DNA of 64,000 nucleotides, taken from assembly GCF_014750685.1 (NCBI RefSeq), contig NZ_JAAXGE010000001.1, positions 434,001 to 498,000 of the forward strand, read 5' to 3'. Both the position numbers and the translations under genes were made by a program. The notes under the pieces were generated by a model that saw only the letters and a list, made by a program, of their open reading frames with translations, was not told where the DNA came from and searched no databases. Within the stretch, counting starts at the first letter, position 1, and each line of letters opens with the position of its first letter. The stretch is from Bacteroides sp. GM023 (lineage in GTDB: Bacteria > Bacteroidota > Bacteroidia > Bacteroidales > Bacteroidaceae). Below are positions 41,950 to 51,092 of the stretch, one piece after another.

Positions 41950-42127
41950 GCATGGCAGGTCTTCTGACTCGTTCCTGTTGCGGGCGCCTTCCCAGAAGTT
42001 TCTTTCCAGTGGCTAAAAGTAGGTTGCTCGCAACGAACATATGGAACTTACAGCAGCGGGACTGTTCAGGATTTACACCTGATTCCCTTTTAATCGCTTT
42101 CCTCGTGTGAGGTCTGCAAACCAATGC
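41950..42127 (-). promoter_or_regulatory. Cobalamin riboswitch
   Basis: Read on the minus strand, the hallmarks appear in the right order: a P1 start GCATTGG, then GGGAATCAGGTGTAAATCCT, the CAGTCCCGCTGCTGTAA core, the GCCACTG box, GGGAAGGCG, and the closing GTCAGAAGACCTGCC box. It is preceded immediately by a promoter and followed by a leader terminator and btuB. It should shut the operon down when adenosyl- or methyl-cobalamin is plentiful. Confidence 0.95.
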
Positions 42128-42131
42128 GCGA

Positions 42132-42163
42132 CAAAGATAGATAGTTTATTTGTTTTTTGCAAG
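42132..42163 (-). promoter_or_regulatory. Promoter of the B12-uptake operon
   Basis: On the minus strand: CTTG (42160-42163), a 20-base gap, then TATCTTTG (42132-42139). Transcription would start a few bases before the riboswitch fold. The upstream box touches the end of the neighbouring gene. Confidence 0.75.
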
Positions 42164-42165
42164 GT

Positions 42166-43104
42166 TTATTGATGTAATAAAAGATATTCTTCAATAGCTT
42201 GCGCGGTGGCGTCTTTCAAAAGAACGGTTTTATCCTTGTTCAGGAGATAGAGGGTAGGGATGGCTTTCAGGTCATACAGTTGTTGTTCCTTGATAACAAA
42301 TGTCTTGTCGTATGCGTTAATCCATTCTTTCGGGAATTCGTTCAGATGCTTTCTCCATTCATCCAATTCTTCGTCGGGATAGATAGAAAGGACTATCAAC
42401 TTTTTTTGTGATAAAAGTTGGTTGATGATGGGAGAGCTTTTCAATGCGTCTATCGTCTCCGTGCAGGCATGACAGCCCGGGTTGTTGATGAATAATAATG
42501 TATAGTCCGCTTTTTGTTGGTAAAGGGAGCCTTGTGCGCCAGAAGCTAGTGTATAGTTGAAATCCAACGCTTTGGTGCCGATACGGTTCTTCTGTGCTAA
42601 TTCGCGACGGGCTTTGGGACGCACCTTTTCTATTTCTTCCAATACGGGGGAAGCCAGCATTGCGTCTAATACAGGAATGTAGAATTCTTCGTTACGCATT
42701 GGGGAATTAGGGTCGTACAAGTATTTATCCGCCAGGTCGGTGATGTAATTGAATACCTTTTTGTCTACATTAGTCCGTTCGATTGTTTTCCGCATCGCTT
42801 TCTGCGCAGTTTCTAAAGGGACGTGATTCAGTATGTCGCAATAGTCCGCCCAGGCTTGTTCGGTCACTTCAGGGTGATGAATGTAGTTGGTATCGGCAAA
42901 GTTCACATTATCCCAATAATGCTTGACAAGGAAGTCTGCACGTTGATCCGGTGCTGTCATCATTGCGGGGATGGCTGGTAGGGTAAATGTCTTGATAGTA
43001 TCCTGCGCTACTTCGTTTTTGTTTAAGCCGGAAGCATTACCACTTTTGCAGGCACAGAGACAAAGAAGGCATACAATCGGAAGAATATTTATATTCGTTT
43101 TCAT
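42166..43104 (-). CDS. DUF5106/thioredoxin-fold lipoprotein
   Basis: A 312-residue protein with a lipoprotein signal (CLCACKSGNASG, Cys near residue 19). Residues ~45-175 match DUF5106, all helical. Residues ~185-312 are a thioredoxin-like domain with CHAC (C-x-x-C, LLFINNPGCHACTET) and the cis-Pro segment KAIPTLYLL. It is expected to handle disulfides or act as a redox sensor in the periplasm. It ends just before the B12-operon promoter and has its own promoter, so its link to B12 uptake is positional only. Confidence 0.85.
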   Translation of the reverse strand: MKTNINILPIVCLLCLCACKSGNASGLNKNEVAQDTIKTFTLPAIPAMMTAPDQRADFLVKHYWDNVNFADTNYIHHPEVTEQAWADYCDILNHVPLETAQKAMRKTIERTNVDKKVFNYITDLADKYLYDPNSPMRNEEFYIPVLDAMLASPVLEEIEKVRPKARRELAQKNRIGTKALDFNYTLASGAQGSLYQQKADYTLLFINNPGCHACTETIDALKSSPIINQLLSQKKLIVLSIYPDEELDEWRKHLNEFPKEWINAYDKTFVIKEQQLYDLKAIPTLYLLNKDKTVLLKDATAQAIEEYLLLHQ

Positions 43105-43148
43105 AATTGGCTATTATTATATTGGACTTCTATGAATTACATAGAAGA

Positions 43149-43178
43149 CAAAGATAATGCCTTTTCATCTTATTCAAA
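43149..43178 (-). promoter_or_regulatory. Promoter of the DUF5106/thioredoxin gene
   Basis: Minus strand: TTTG (43175-43178), an 18-base gap, then TATCTTTG (43149-43156). Both boxes match the consensus. The spacing is one base short. Confidence 0.7.
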
Positions 43179-43284
43179 GAATTTTTCTTCCTTTTCTTCT
43201 CTGTTTTCTTCCTTGTCTTCTTTTCAAAGAATCTTATTTTTTAAAGAAACTTCCTCCTTGAAGAACCTTATTCCTTGAAGAGCT

Positions 43285-45066
43285 TTACTTCTCCTTTGCC
43301 AATGTAAATACAAATTCAAGTCCACCACCCTGGCTGTTCTTGGCAGAGATGCTGCCGCCGTGAATGATAACTGCATTCTTTACGATAGCTAATCCGAGTC
43401 CTGTTCCGCCTAACTTTCGTGAACGGCCTTTATCTACCCGGTAGAAACGTTCGAAGAGACGGTTCAGATGTTCGGGTGACACACCTACGCCCGTATCGGC
43501 AAAGCTGAAATAGTAGTAACTTTCATCTTCACGGAAACAGTTGATATTGATCTGAATGTTTGTGCCTGCATATGCAATGGCGTTATCCATCAGATTACGG
43601 AAAATAGAATAAATCAGAGAATAATTTCCTTTTATTTGTATGCTCTTCTTTAAAGAATTAATCACTGTGATATGCTTTTCGTCCAGTTCCAGCGCCACTT
43701 CGTTGATGATATTTCCTACCAGTACACTGATGTCCACACGCTCCATATCAATCATGTTGGCAGCTTCATCCATACGGGTAAGCACAGAAATGTCACGCAA
43801 TAACCGGCTCAAACGATTGCTTTGTGCATAACAACGCTCAAGGAACACATTAATCTTCTCGCGTGGAATGTTTTCATTGCTGACAATAGTCTCCAAATAT
43901 CCCTGAATACTGCTGACAGGCGTTTTCAACTCATGCGCAATATTCTGTGTCAACTGACGTTTCAGATTCACCTGTTCTTCTTCCTGGGTGACGTCATTGA
44001 TTGAAATCTCGAAGCTCGCATCCTGGAAGATGATACATTCAACGATAAACGTGCGTCCGTTCTTGTTGATGGTGATGGACATTCTCTTCTCATCCTTACT
44101 TCTCGAACGTTGTTGCTGGTTCTTGTTGATAAAATGTATAATATCTTTCAATTCACTGATGGCAAAAACTTCCTCTGTCGTTTCCAGGTTGGAGTCCGAA
44201 ATCAGATTGCTATATTGGGTAAAGAGATTATTGACAAGAATCTCCTTCTTATCCTTCGTAAATACTCCCAGCCCTTCATGCGAAATCTGAAGATGGGTAA
44301 TCAGCTTTTCACGTTCGATGTAGAGAGCTTCTTTCGTCTCGTGCAGACGTTTGTAGATTTGGATGATATGCTGTGAGATTTCTCCCAGTTCATTGTGAGG
44401 GAAAGCCGACTGCATAGCCATTTCGATAGGCTCGTTCCGGTCGGCACGCATGGCAAACTCACGGAGCTGACTGATAGAAGTCCCCAACTTATTCGTGAAC
44501 TTGTAGAAGATAATTATTAACAGTAAAGTCACGATAGCCGTAAACCATAAGTAATGCCGGTCGGCTTTCAGATTATTAATGAGACTGACATTATAAGGCA
44601 ACGCCGAACGGACAATATAATCCTTATAACGCGTCGCCGAATAGAAATAGGGGACACCGGTCGTTTCCGAAGTACGGCGCACATCAAACCCGTTGCCATG
44701 ATTCAGTGCCTTTTGAACTTCCGGTCGGTTCAGATGGTTCTTCATCTGCTCGTCATGGTTCGGATAACTGTCGTAAATCACATCTCCATTCATGTCGATA
44801 AGTGTCACACGCAAATCTTCAAGGATATGATTATTAATATAATCGTTGACAACCGCATTGTCGATCGGTTGTGAGTCCAGTCGTTCGTAAAGCCGGCTGT
44901 TGTAATCTTGCAGCTTCGTGTTCAGCAGTTCTATTTTATATTCCCGTTCACGTTGGTACTGATATGCTATGAAGCAGATGACAAATACCAAAAATAACGA
45001 GATAACCGAAAGGAATAATTTCCGGCTGAAAGAAAGAAAATGTTTTTGAGTTACAGGCAGGTTCAT
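43285..45066 (-). CDS. PhoR-type sensor histidine kinase
   Basis: A 593-residue kinase. Two membrane segments (~13-33 and ~172-190) bracket a periplasmic sensor domain of ~135 residues. HAMP (~195-245) and a PAS-like region (~255-360) follow. The phosphoacceptor motif is QNIAHELKTPVSS (His near 380). The ATPase domain has NLMDNAIAYAG, FADTGVGVS and GGTGLGLAIVKN. Downstream of and on the same strand as a PhoB-type regulator, nine bases apart, it forms the classical two-component pair. Domain order equals PhoR. The signal in this organism is not shown by the sequence. Confidence 0.92.
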   Translation of the reverse strand: MNLPVTQKHFLSFSRKLFLSVISLFLVFVICFIAYQYQREREYKIELLNTKLQDYNSRLYERLDSQPIDNAVVNDYINNHILEDLRVTLIDMNGDVIYDSYPNHDEQMKNHLNRPEVQKALNHGNGFDVRRTSETTGVPYFYSATRYKDYIVRSALPYNVSLINNLKADRHYLWFTAIVTLLLIIIFYKFTNKLGTSISQLREFAMRADRNEPIEMAMQSAFPHNELGEISQHIIQIYKRLHETKEALYIEREKLITHLQISHEGLGVFTKDKKEILVNNLFTQYSNLISDSNLETTEEVFAISELKDIIHFINKNQQQRSRSKDEKRMSITINKNGRTFIVECIIFQDASFEISINDVTQEEEQVNLKRQLTQNIAHELKTPVSSIQGYLETIVSNENIPREKINVFLERCYAQSNRLSRLLRDISVLTRMDEAANMIDMERVDISVLVGNIINEVALELDEKHITVINSLKKSIQIKGNYSLIYSIFRNLMDNAIAYAGTNIQININCFREDESYYYFSFADTGVGVSPEHLNRLFERFYRVDKGRSRKLGGTGLGLAIVKNAVIIHGGSISAKNSQGGGLEFVFTLAKEK

Positions 45067-45075
45067 AGTTGCTAA

Positions 45076-45765
45076 TTATTCAGCTTCAAAACAGTATCCG
45101 TATCCGAGACGAGTGACGATGCATTTGCCGTAAATCCCTATCTTCTTGCGCAAACGGGTGATGTTCACGTCGATAGTACGGTCCAGTACATACACTTCGT
45201 CGCTCCATATACGTGCCAGAATATCTTCACGTGAGAATACACGTCCCTTATTCTGTACCAGCAGAAGCAATATTTCAAATTCTTTTTTAGTCAGCGACAC
45301 TTCTTCGTCGTCGATGCTTGCCTTCTTTTTCGTGATGTCGATAACAAGCGTCTGATAAGTAAGCCGTTCCGGCGCTCTTTCTGTTTCCGCAGTTGCCGTA
45401 CGCCTTAGTACAGCCTTCACACGGGCAATGACTTCACGCAGTGAGAAAGGCTTCGATATATAATCGTCCGCACCCAGGTTGAATCCGGTTACCGTATCGT
45501 TCTCAGTATCCTTTGCCGTGATGAAAATGATAGGCACTTTTGCCGTTTTCTTGTCTTTCTTCAGCATGTTCGCCATCTTGAATCCGGAGATTTCTCCCAT
45601 CATCACATCGAGGAGAATTAAATGATAACTGCTGATGTCCATCTTCAATGCTTCTTCGGCAGAATTTGCTGTATCTACCTCATAACCTTCGTTTTCAAGA
45701 TTGAACTTCAGAATCTCACAGAGGTCTTCTTCATCGTCGACAACTAAAATACGGGTTTCGTTCAT
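45076..45765 (-). CDS. PhoB/OmpR-type response regulator
   Basis: A 229-residue regulator. The receiver domain carries DDEEDLC (acidic pocket), phospho-Asp in LILLDVMMG (D54), T in FITAKD and K in YISKPFS. The C-terminal winged helix (~135-229) ends TRLRKKIGIYGKCIVTRLGYGY, the OmpR/PhoB DNA-binding signature. It is directly upstream of the kinase gene and has a strong promoter. It is not the RprY type, whose N-terminus differs. Target genes cannot be read here. Confidence 0.93.
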   Translation of the reverse strand: MNETRILVVDDEEDLCEILKFNLENEGYEVDTANSAEEALKMDISSYHLILLDVMMGEISGFKMANMLKKDKKTAKVPIIFITAKDTENDTVTGFNLGADDYISKPFSLREVIARVKAVLRRTATAETERAPERLTYQTLVIDITKKKASIDDEEVSLTKKEFEILLLLVQNKGRVFSREDILARIWSDEVYVLDRTIDVNITRLRKKIGIYGKCIVTRLGYGYCFEAE

Positions 45766-45791
45766 AAGATATATGTATTAATGTGATATGA

Positions 45792-45823
45792 CAAAGTTAC
45801 GTTTTTATTTTAACCTCTGCAAA
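45792..45823 (-). promoter_or_regulatory. Promoter of the PhoB/PhoR-type operon
   Basis: On the minus strand TTTG (45820-45823), a 20-base gap, then TAACTTTG (45792-45799). Both boxes and the spacing are ideal. The start codon is 27 bases downstream. Confidence 0.8.
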
Positions 45824-45974
45824 GATGAGAAGACTTTGTTACGGACAGATGAAACAGGTGTTACAATCCTATTACATTCCCCGAATTAGGGAATTTGATA
45901 CAAAATAGGAAACTTTTTATGGATGGCAGGAGGAAAAAACGCCCGCTATTTGTTATCTTTGTTAGCGAGATAGA

Positions 45975-46037
45975 ATAAAAATGCTTGATGATGGCATAGA
46001 AATATTTGATTATAGCATAGAAATGCTTGATAATAGA
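45975..46037. repeat. Three 21-bp tandem repeats upstream of the transglutaminase-like gene
   Basis: Units at 45975, 45996 and 46017 of the form ATAGAAATGCTTGATAATAG, differing at few bases. They end 11 bases before the ATG. A -7 box (TATCTTTG, 45954-45961) lies just before them, so they are in the transcript leader. Confidence 0.75.
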
Positions 46038-46048
46038 AACTACCGACA

Positions 46049-47242
46049 ATGATAAAATTTGACTTGAAACGGCGGAGACGCGAAGTGATAGGCGCAGTGA
46101 TTGTACTGCTGCTCCTGCTTGGCGGTGTGTCCGTCTTTAAATATACTTCCTTCAATTCCGGTTTTGAAATAGTGGATGACCTGGGCGGAAACATCTTCCC
46201 TTCAGCCATCCTGTCCGTTGCCACCACCGATGCACAAGTTATCATTCCATCGGATTCCACCTATCTGGGAAATCCGAAATCCTGCATCGCCATTCGGCTG
46301 AAATCAAAGACCGCATATAGCCGTGTACGGATCGAAGTGGCTGAAACGCCTTTCTTCTCCCGTTCCGTCTCCGAGTTCGTCCTGAACAAACCGCGGACGG
46401 AATATACCATTTATCCTGATATTATATGGAATTACGAAGCGTTGAAAAATAACGCGCAGGCCGAGCCGGTGAGTGTTGCCGTAACCGCCGAGATGAACGG
46501 AAAAGACTTAGGTCAGCGTGTGCGCACGTTCTCCGTTCGTAGCATCAATGAATGTCTGTTGGGCTATGTGGCGAACGGAACGAAGTTCCATGACACAAGC
46601 ATCTTCTTTGCCGCCTATGTCAATGAAGAGAATCCGATGATTGACCAGTTACTCCGTGAAGCGCTGAACACCCGCATCGTCAACCGCTTCCTGGGCTATC
46701 AGAGCAAGGCTAAAGGAGCGGTGGACAAGCAAGTCTATGCCCTTTGGAATATCTTGCAGAAACGCAAATTCCGTTATAGTTCGGTTTCCAATACCAGCCT
46801 TTCGAGCAATGTAGTCTTCTCGCAGCGTGTCCGCACCTTTGACGACGCACTGGAATCCTCGCAAATCAACTGCGTGGATGGCAGCGTACTGTTCGCCTCG
46901 CTGCTTCGTGCCATCAATATCGACCCGATTTTAGTACGTACGCCGGGACATATGTTCGTTGGCTACTATACCGACAATTCGCATACCGACAAGAACTTCC
47001 TGGAAACAACGATGATTGGCGACGTCGACATGGACGACTTCTTCCCCGACGAGCAACTGGACTCCACGATGGTAGGCAAATCGCAGAATGAAATGTCCCT
47101 GCTCACCTTCGAGAAATCCAAACAATATGCCAATAAAAAGTATAAGGAGAATGAAGAAGGTATCCATTCAGGTAAACTGAACTATATGTTTCTTGAGATT
47201 TCCAAAGAAGTGCGGAGGAAAATACAGCCGATAGGAAAATAA
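46049..47242 (+). CDS. Membrane-anchored transglutaminase-like protein
   Basis: A 397-residue protein. One N-terminal membrane segment (~13-32, after a basic RRRRE patch) anchors a periplasmic domain. The C-terminal part has the transglutaminase-like pattern SQINCVDGSVLFASLLRAIN (C275) and RTPGHMFVGYY (H301), the papain-like Cys and His of the fold. The third residue of the triad is probably an Asp near 327. The domain may cleave or cross-link peptides. The following DUF3805 and ABC-F genes are 37 and 33 bases apart, forming one rightward unit. The three AT-rich repeats before the start are unusual. Confidence 0.85.
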   Translation: MIKFDLKRRRREVIGAVIVLLLLLGGVSVFKYTSFNSGFEIVDDLGGNIFPSAILSVATTDAQVIIPSDSTYLGNPKSCIAIRLKSKTAYSRVRIEVAETPFFSRSVSEFVLNKPRTEYTIYPDIIWNYEALKNNAQAEPVSVAVTAEMNGKDLGQRVRTFSVRSINECLLGYVANGTKFHDTSIFFAAYVNEENPMIDQLLREALNTRIVNRFLGYQSKAKGAVDKQVYALWNILQKRKFRYSSVSNTSLSSNVVFSQRVRTFDDALESSQINCVDGSVLFASLLRAINIDPILVRTPGHMFVGYYTDNSHTDKNFLETTMIGDVDMDDFFPDEQLDSTMVGKSQNEMSLLTFEKSKQYANKKYKENEEGIHSGKLNYMFLEISKEVRRKIQPIGK

Positions 47243-47279
47243 TTCGTATTTTTGCCAAGTAATCATTTAATGAAAAAGG

Positions 47280-48086
47280 ATGCAAGGCAAGAAATTTATC
47301 TCTCCCGGAGCATGGTTTTCTATGAACTATCCATCGGACTGGAATGAGTTTGAAGATGGCGAAGGCTCTTTTCTTTTCTATAATCCCGATGTATGGTCGG
47401 GCAACTTTCGTATTTCCGCATTTAAGGGAAAGGCTGGCTATGGCAAAGACGCCGTCCGGCAGGAACTGAAAGAGAGCGAATCGGCTTCACTTGTGAAGGT
47501 CGGAACGTTGGAATGTGCGTATAGCAAAGAGATGTTCCAGGAAGAAGGAACCTATTATACTTCTCATGTATGGATTACAGGCATTGACGATATCGCTTTC
47601 GAATGTTCCTTCACCGTTCCCAAAGGCGGAATCGTGAAAGAAGCCGAAGATATACTCTCCACTTTGGAAATACGCAAGGAAGGAGAGAAATACCCGGCCG
47701 AACTGATACCCGTCCGTCTTTCCGAAATCTATCAGATTAATGAAGGATACGAATGGGTTGTATCTACCGTAAAACAAGAACTGAAAAAAGACTTCCAGGG
47801 CATAGAAGAGGACCTGGAGAAACTTCAGCAAGTGATTGACAGCGGCAAGATTGGTTCGAAGAATAAAGAAGAATGGCTGGCTGTGGGCATCACGGTCTGC
47901 GCGATTCTCGCCAACGAAGTGGACGGCATGGAATGGAAAACGCTGGTCGACGGTAACCGTGAAGCCCCTGTTCTCCAATATAAAGACCATATCATCGACC
48001 CGATGAAACTGGCATGGAGCAAAGTAAAGGCAGGACAGCCCTGCAATGTCATTGAAGAGTATAAATCCGTGATTATTAATCACTAA
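47280..48086 (+). CDS. DUF3805/DUF3806 protein
   Basis: A 268-residue protein in two halves. Residues ~1-135 match DUF3805, a PsbP/MOG1-like fold (SPGAWFSMNYPSDWNEF, FLFYNPDVWSGNFRISAF). Residues ~145-268 match DUF3806 (LGSKNKEEWLAVGITVCAILANEVDGMEW in part). No signal peptide is present, so it is likely cytoplasmic. No function is known. Its place between the transglutaminase-like and ABC-F genes may reflect operon structure. Confidence 0.8.
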   Translation: MQGKKFISPGAWFSMNYPSDWNEFEDGEGSFLFYNPDVWSGNFRISAFKGKAGYGKDAVRQELKESESASLVKVGTLECAYSKEMFQEEGTYYTSHVWITGIDDIAFECSFTVPKGGIVKEAEDILSTLEIRKEGEKYPAELIPVRLSEIYQINEGYEWVVSTVKQELKKDFQGIEEDLEKLQQVIDSGKIGSKNKEEWLAVGITVCAILANEVDGMEWKTLVDGNREAPVLQYKDHIIDPMKLAWSKVKAGQPCNVIEEYKSVIINH

Positions 48087-48119
48087 TCACTATCACTAAC
48101 CCGTTAATCACTAATTTAC

Positions 48120-49988
48120 GTGGCAGTACCTTATTTACAGATAGATAACCTGACCAAGTCTTTCGGCGACTTGGTTCTTTTTGAAAATATATCTCTTGGC
48201 ATTGCCGAAGGCCAACGCGTAGGATTAATAGCAAAGAACGGCAGCGGAAAAACCACCTTATTGAATATCATCGCCGGAAAGGAAGGCTACGATAGTGGAA
48301 GCATTGTTTTTCGCCGTGACCTCCGTGTGGATTACCTGGAGCAAGACCCGCAATATCCCGAAGAACTCACCGTACTCGAAGCCTGCTTCCATCATGGCAA
48401 CAGCACCGTAGAACTTATCAAGGAATACGAACGCTGCATGGAAACCGAAGGCCATCCGGGACTGGAAGAACTCCTGGCACGTATGGATCAGGAGAAAGCC
48501 TGGGAATACGAGCAGAAAGCCAAGCAAATCCTTTCGCAACTCAAAATCCGTAACTTCGACCAAAAAGTGAGCCAACTCTCCGGCGGACAGTTGAAGCGTG
48601 TCGCCCTTGCCAACGCCTTGATTACCGAACCGGAACTTCTGATTCTCGACGAGCCCACCAACCACCTGGATTTGGATATGACCGAATGGCTCGAAGACTA
48701 CCTGCGCCGTACCAACCTCAGCCTGCTGATGGTAACGCACGACCGCTACTTCCTCGACCGTGTCTGTTCGGAAATCATCGAAATAGACAACCAGCAAGTT
48801 TACCAATATAAAGGTAATTACAGTTATTACCTCGAAAAACGCCAGGAACGTGTCGAAGCCAAAAGTGTAGAAATAGAACGTGCCAACAACCTCTATCGCA
48901 CGGAACTTGACTGGATGCGCCGAATGCCACAGGCACGCGGACACAAAGCCCGTTACCGTGAAGACGCTTTCTACGAACTGGAAAAGGTTGCGAAGCAGCG
49001 TTTTAATAATGACAACGTAAAACTGGAAGTAAAAGCATCCTATATCGGTAGCAAGATATTCGAAGCAGACCACCTCTTCAAGAGCTTCGGCGACCTGAAG
49101 ATTTTAGATGATTTCTCTTATATCTTCTCCCGTTATGAGAAGATGGGAATCGTAGGAAACAACGGAACGGGAAAGTCAACTTTCATCAAGATATTAATGG
49201 GACATGTGCAGCCCGATAGCGGAACTGTGGATATCGGTGAAACAGTCCGTTTCGGTTATTACTCACAGGACGGACTTCAGTTTGACGAGCAGATGAAAGT
49301 GATAGACGTCATCCAGGAGATTGCCGAAGTCATCGAGCTGGGCAACGGAAAGAAGCTCACCGCTTCCCAATTCCTGCAACATTTCCTGTTTACCCCCGAA
49401 ACTCAACATAGCTATGTCTACAAATTGAGTGGGGGAGAACGTCGTCGCCTTTACTTGTGCACCATCCTGATGCGTAACCCTAACTTCCTCGTACTGGACG
49501 AGCCTACCAACGACCTCGACATTATCACACTGAATGTGCTCGAAGAATATCTTCAAAACTTCAAAGGCTGTGTGATTGTCGTTTCCCACGACCGTTACTT
49601 TATGGATAAGGTAGTAGACCATCTGATGGTATTCAACGGACAGGGAGACATTCGCGACTTCCCCGGCAATTACAGCGATTACCGTGACTGGAAAGACGCG
49701 AAAGCCAAGGTGGAAAAAGAAGCGGAGAAACCACAGGAAGAAAAGACAGCCCGTGTCCGTCTGAACGACAAGCGGAAAATGAGTTTCAAGGAAAAACGTG
49801 AGTTCGAACAACTGGAAAAGGAAATAGCCGACCTGGAAACTGAAAAGGTACAGATCGAAGAACTTCTTTGCAGCGGCACTCTCTCTGTTGACGAACTGAC
49901 CGAGAAGTCAAAACGCCTGCCCGAAGTCAATGACTTGATTGATGAGAAAACAATGCGTTGGCTGGAACTTAGCGAAATAGAAGGTTGA
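48120..49988 (+). CDS. ABC-F family ATPase (Uup-like)
   Basis: A 622-residue soluble protein with two ABC domains and no membrane part. Domain one: Walker A AKNGSGKTT (~37-45), signature LSGGQLKRVA, Walker B LLILDEPTNHLDL. Domain two: GNNGTGKST (~347-355), LSGGERRRL and FLVLDEPTNDLDI. The linker between has the basic HKARYRED motif of ribosome-binding ABC-F proteins. A C-terminal coiled coil (~550-620) is like that of Uup. ABC-F proteins act on the ribosome. This one is likely a housekeeping member. It starts at GTG. Confidence 0.92.
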   Translation: MAVPYLQIDNLTKSFGDLVLFENISLGIAEGQRVGLIAKNGSGKTTLLNIIAGKEGYDSGSIVFRRDLRVDYLEQDPQYPEELTVLEACFHHGNSTVELIKEYERCMETEGHPGLEELLARMDQEKAWEYEQKAKQILSQLKIRNFDQKVSQLSGGQLKRVALANALITEPELLILDEPTNHLDLDMTEWLEDYLRRTNLSLLMVTHDRYFLDRVCSEIIEIDNQQVYQYKGNYSYYLEKRQERVEAKSVEIERANNLYRTELDWMRRMPQARGHKARYREDAFYELEKVAKQRFNNDNVKLEVKASYIGSKIFEADHLFKSFGDLKILDDFSYIFSRYEKMGIVGNNGTGKSTFIKILMGHVQPDSGTVDIGETVRFGYYSQDGLQFDEQMKVIDVIQEIAEVIELGNGKKLTASQFLQHFLFTPETQHSYVYKLSGGERRRLYLCTILMRNPNFLVLDEPTNDLDIITLNVLEEYLQNFKGCVIVVSHDRYFMDKVVDHLMVFNGQGDIRDFPGNYSDYRDWKDAKAKVEKEAEKPQEEKTARVRLNDKRKMSFKEKREFEQLEKEIADLETEKVQIEELLCSGTLSVDELTEKSKRLPEVNDLIDEKTMRWLELSEIEG

Positions 49989-49991
49989 ACC

Positions 49992-50075
49992 GTGTCGCTA
50001 TATTGACACGCTTGTGCCTGTATATTGGCATCGCAGTGCCTATATAGCGGCATAGTCATGCCAATATGTTGGCAC
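49992..50075. repeat. Four 18-bp imperfect palindromes with exact 22-bp period
   Basis: Units start at 49992, 50014, 50036 and 50058. Each has half-sites of the form GTGYC...GRCAC around an AT-rich TATATTG-like centre (for example GTGTCGCTATATTGACAC). A weak fifth unit begins near 50082. They sit between the ABC-F stop and the start of the PHP gene and are not followed by a T run. The period equals two helical turns, as in a cooperative operator array. Confidence 0.8.
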
Positions 50076-50141
50076 AAACATAGTTCAGTATATTGCTGCG
50101 GCAACCTGATGATGATAATAACCCTGATAACGTAATCTTAT

Positions 50142-50981
50142 ATGATGAACCTAACCAATTACCATAGCCATTGTCTGTATTGCGACGGACGAGCCAATAT
50201 GGAAGACTTTATACGTTTTGCCATTAGCGAAGGTTTCTCCTCTTATGGCATTTCCTCTCATGCTCCACTGCCATTCTCCACTGCATGGACAATGGAATGG
50301 GACAGGATGGACGACTATCTTTCCGAATTTTCCCGTCTCAAAGCAAAGTATGCTGATAAGATAGAACTAGCTATCGGTCTTGAAATAGACTATCTGAATG
50401 AAGACAGCAATCCTTCTTCACCCCGTTTTCAAGAACTACCTCTCGATTATCGCATCGGCTCTGTGCATATGTTATATTCGCCGGAAGGAAAGATTGTTGA
50501 CATTGACACTCCGGCAGCTCATTTCCGTGAATTGGTTGATGCCCATTTTGGCGGCGACCTTGATTTTGTCGTCCGCTTGTATTATAAGAATCTTCTTCAT
50601 ATGGTAGAATTGGGTGGTTTTGATATCGTAGGTCATGCGGATAAGATGCATTACAATGCTTCCTGCTATCGTCCGGGGCTGCTTGATGAAGCATGGTATG
50701 ATACGTTAGTACGCAGTTACTTCACTGCTATTGCCGAACGTGGCTATATTGTCGAAATCAATACCAAGGCTTATCATGAACTGGGCACGTTTTATCCCAA
50801 CGAACGATATTTCTCTTTCCTGAAAGATTTAGGTATCCGGGTGCAGGTAAACAGCGATGCGCACTATCCTGAAAGAATAAATAATGCCCGTGCCGAAGCA
50901 TTGGCCGCTCTGAAGCGAACAGGCTTTACTTCAGTGGTAGAGTGGCATGGGGGGAAATGGGTAGATACACCATTAAAATAG
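50142..50981 (+). CDS. PHP-family phosphatase, histidinol-phosphatase-like
   Basis: A 279-residue metal-dependent phosphoesterase. The PHP motifs are NYHSHCLYCDG (~6-16), SSHAP (~39-43), LEIDYLNE (~85-92), GSVHML (~106-111), GHADKM (~165-170) and NSDAHYPERI (~244-253). The length and layout fit HisK-type histidinol-phosphatase, the last-but-one step of histidine synthesis. No other his genes are nearby, so a different phosphate ester remains possible. The four palindromes just upstream may control it. Confidence 0.85.
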   Translation: MMNLTNYHSHCLYCDGRANMEDFIRFAISEGFSSYGISSHAPLPFSTAWTMEWDRMDDYLSEFSRLKAKYADKIELAIGLEIDYLNEDSNPSSPRFQELPLDYRIGSVHMLYSPEGKIVDIDTPAAHFRELVDAHFGGDLDFVVRLYYKNLLHMVELGGFDIVGHADKMHYNASCYRPGLLDEAWYDTLVRSYFTAIAERGYIVEINTKAYHELGTFYPNERYFSFLKDLGIRVQVNSDAHYPERINNARAEALAALKRTGFTSVVEWHGGKWVDTPLK

Positions 50982-51046
50982 GCGTTATGATCTTTCAATC
51001 TATCGCCGCCCCTGTTAAAACTCTTACTTATAATGCTTTATGGTAC

Positions 51047-51092
51047 GGTGAAAGATGAAAAAAGATCTATCACCTATCTTTCATCTTTCACC
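51047..51092. terminator. Terminator-like hairpin after the PHP gene
   Basis: GGTGAAAGATGAAA (51047-51060) pairs perfectly with 51079-51092, with a further AGAT/ATCT pairing inside. Confidence 0.55.

Noticed and set aside
48258..49073. Open frame antisense to the ABC-F gene
   Set aside because: Shadow frame rich in Phe and Val. All ABC motifs are on the plus strand.
49992..50075. Possible CRISPR array from the 22-bp-period palindromes
   Set aside because: Spacers are only four bases long and the units are imperfect palindromes. No cas genes are present.
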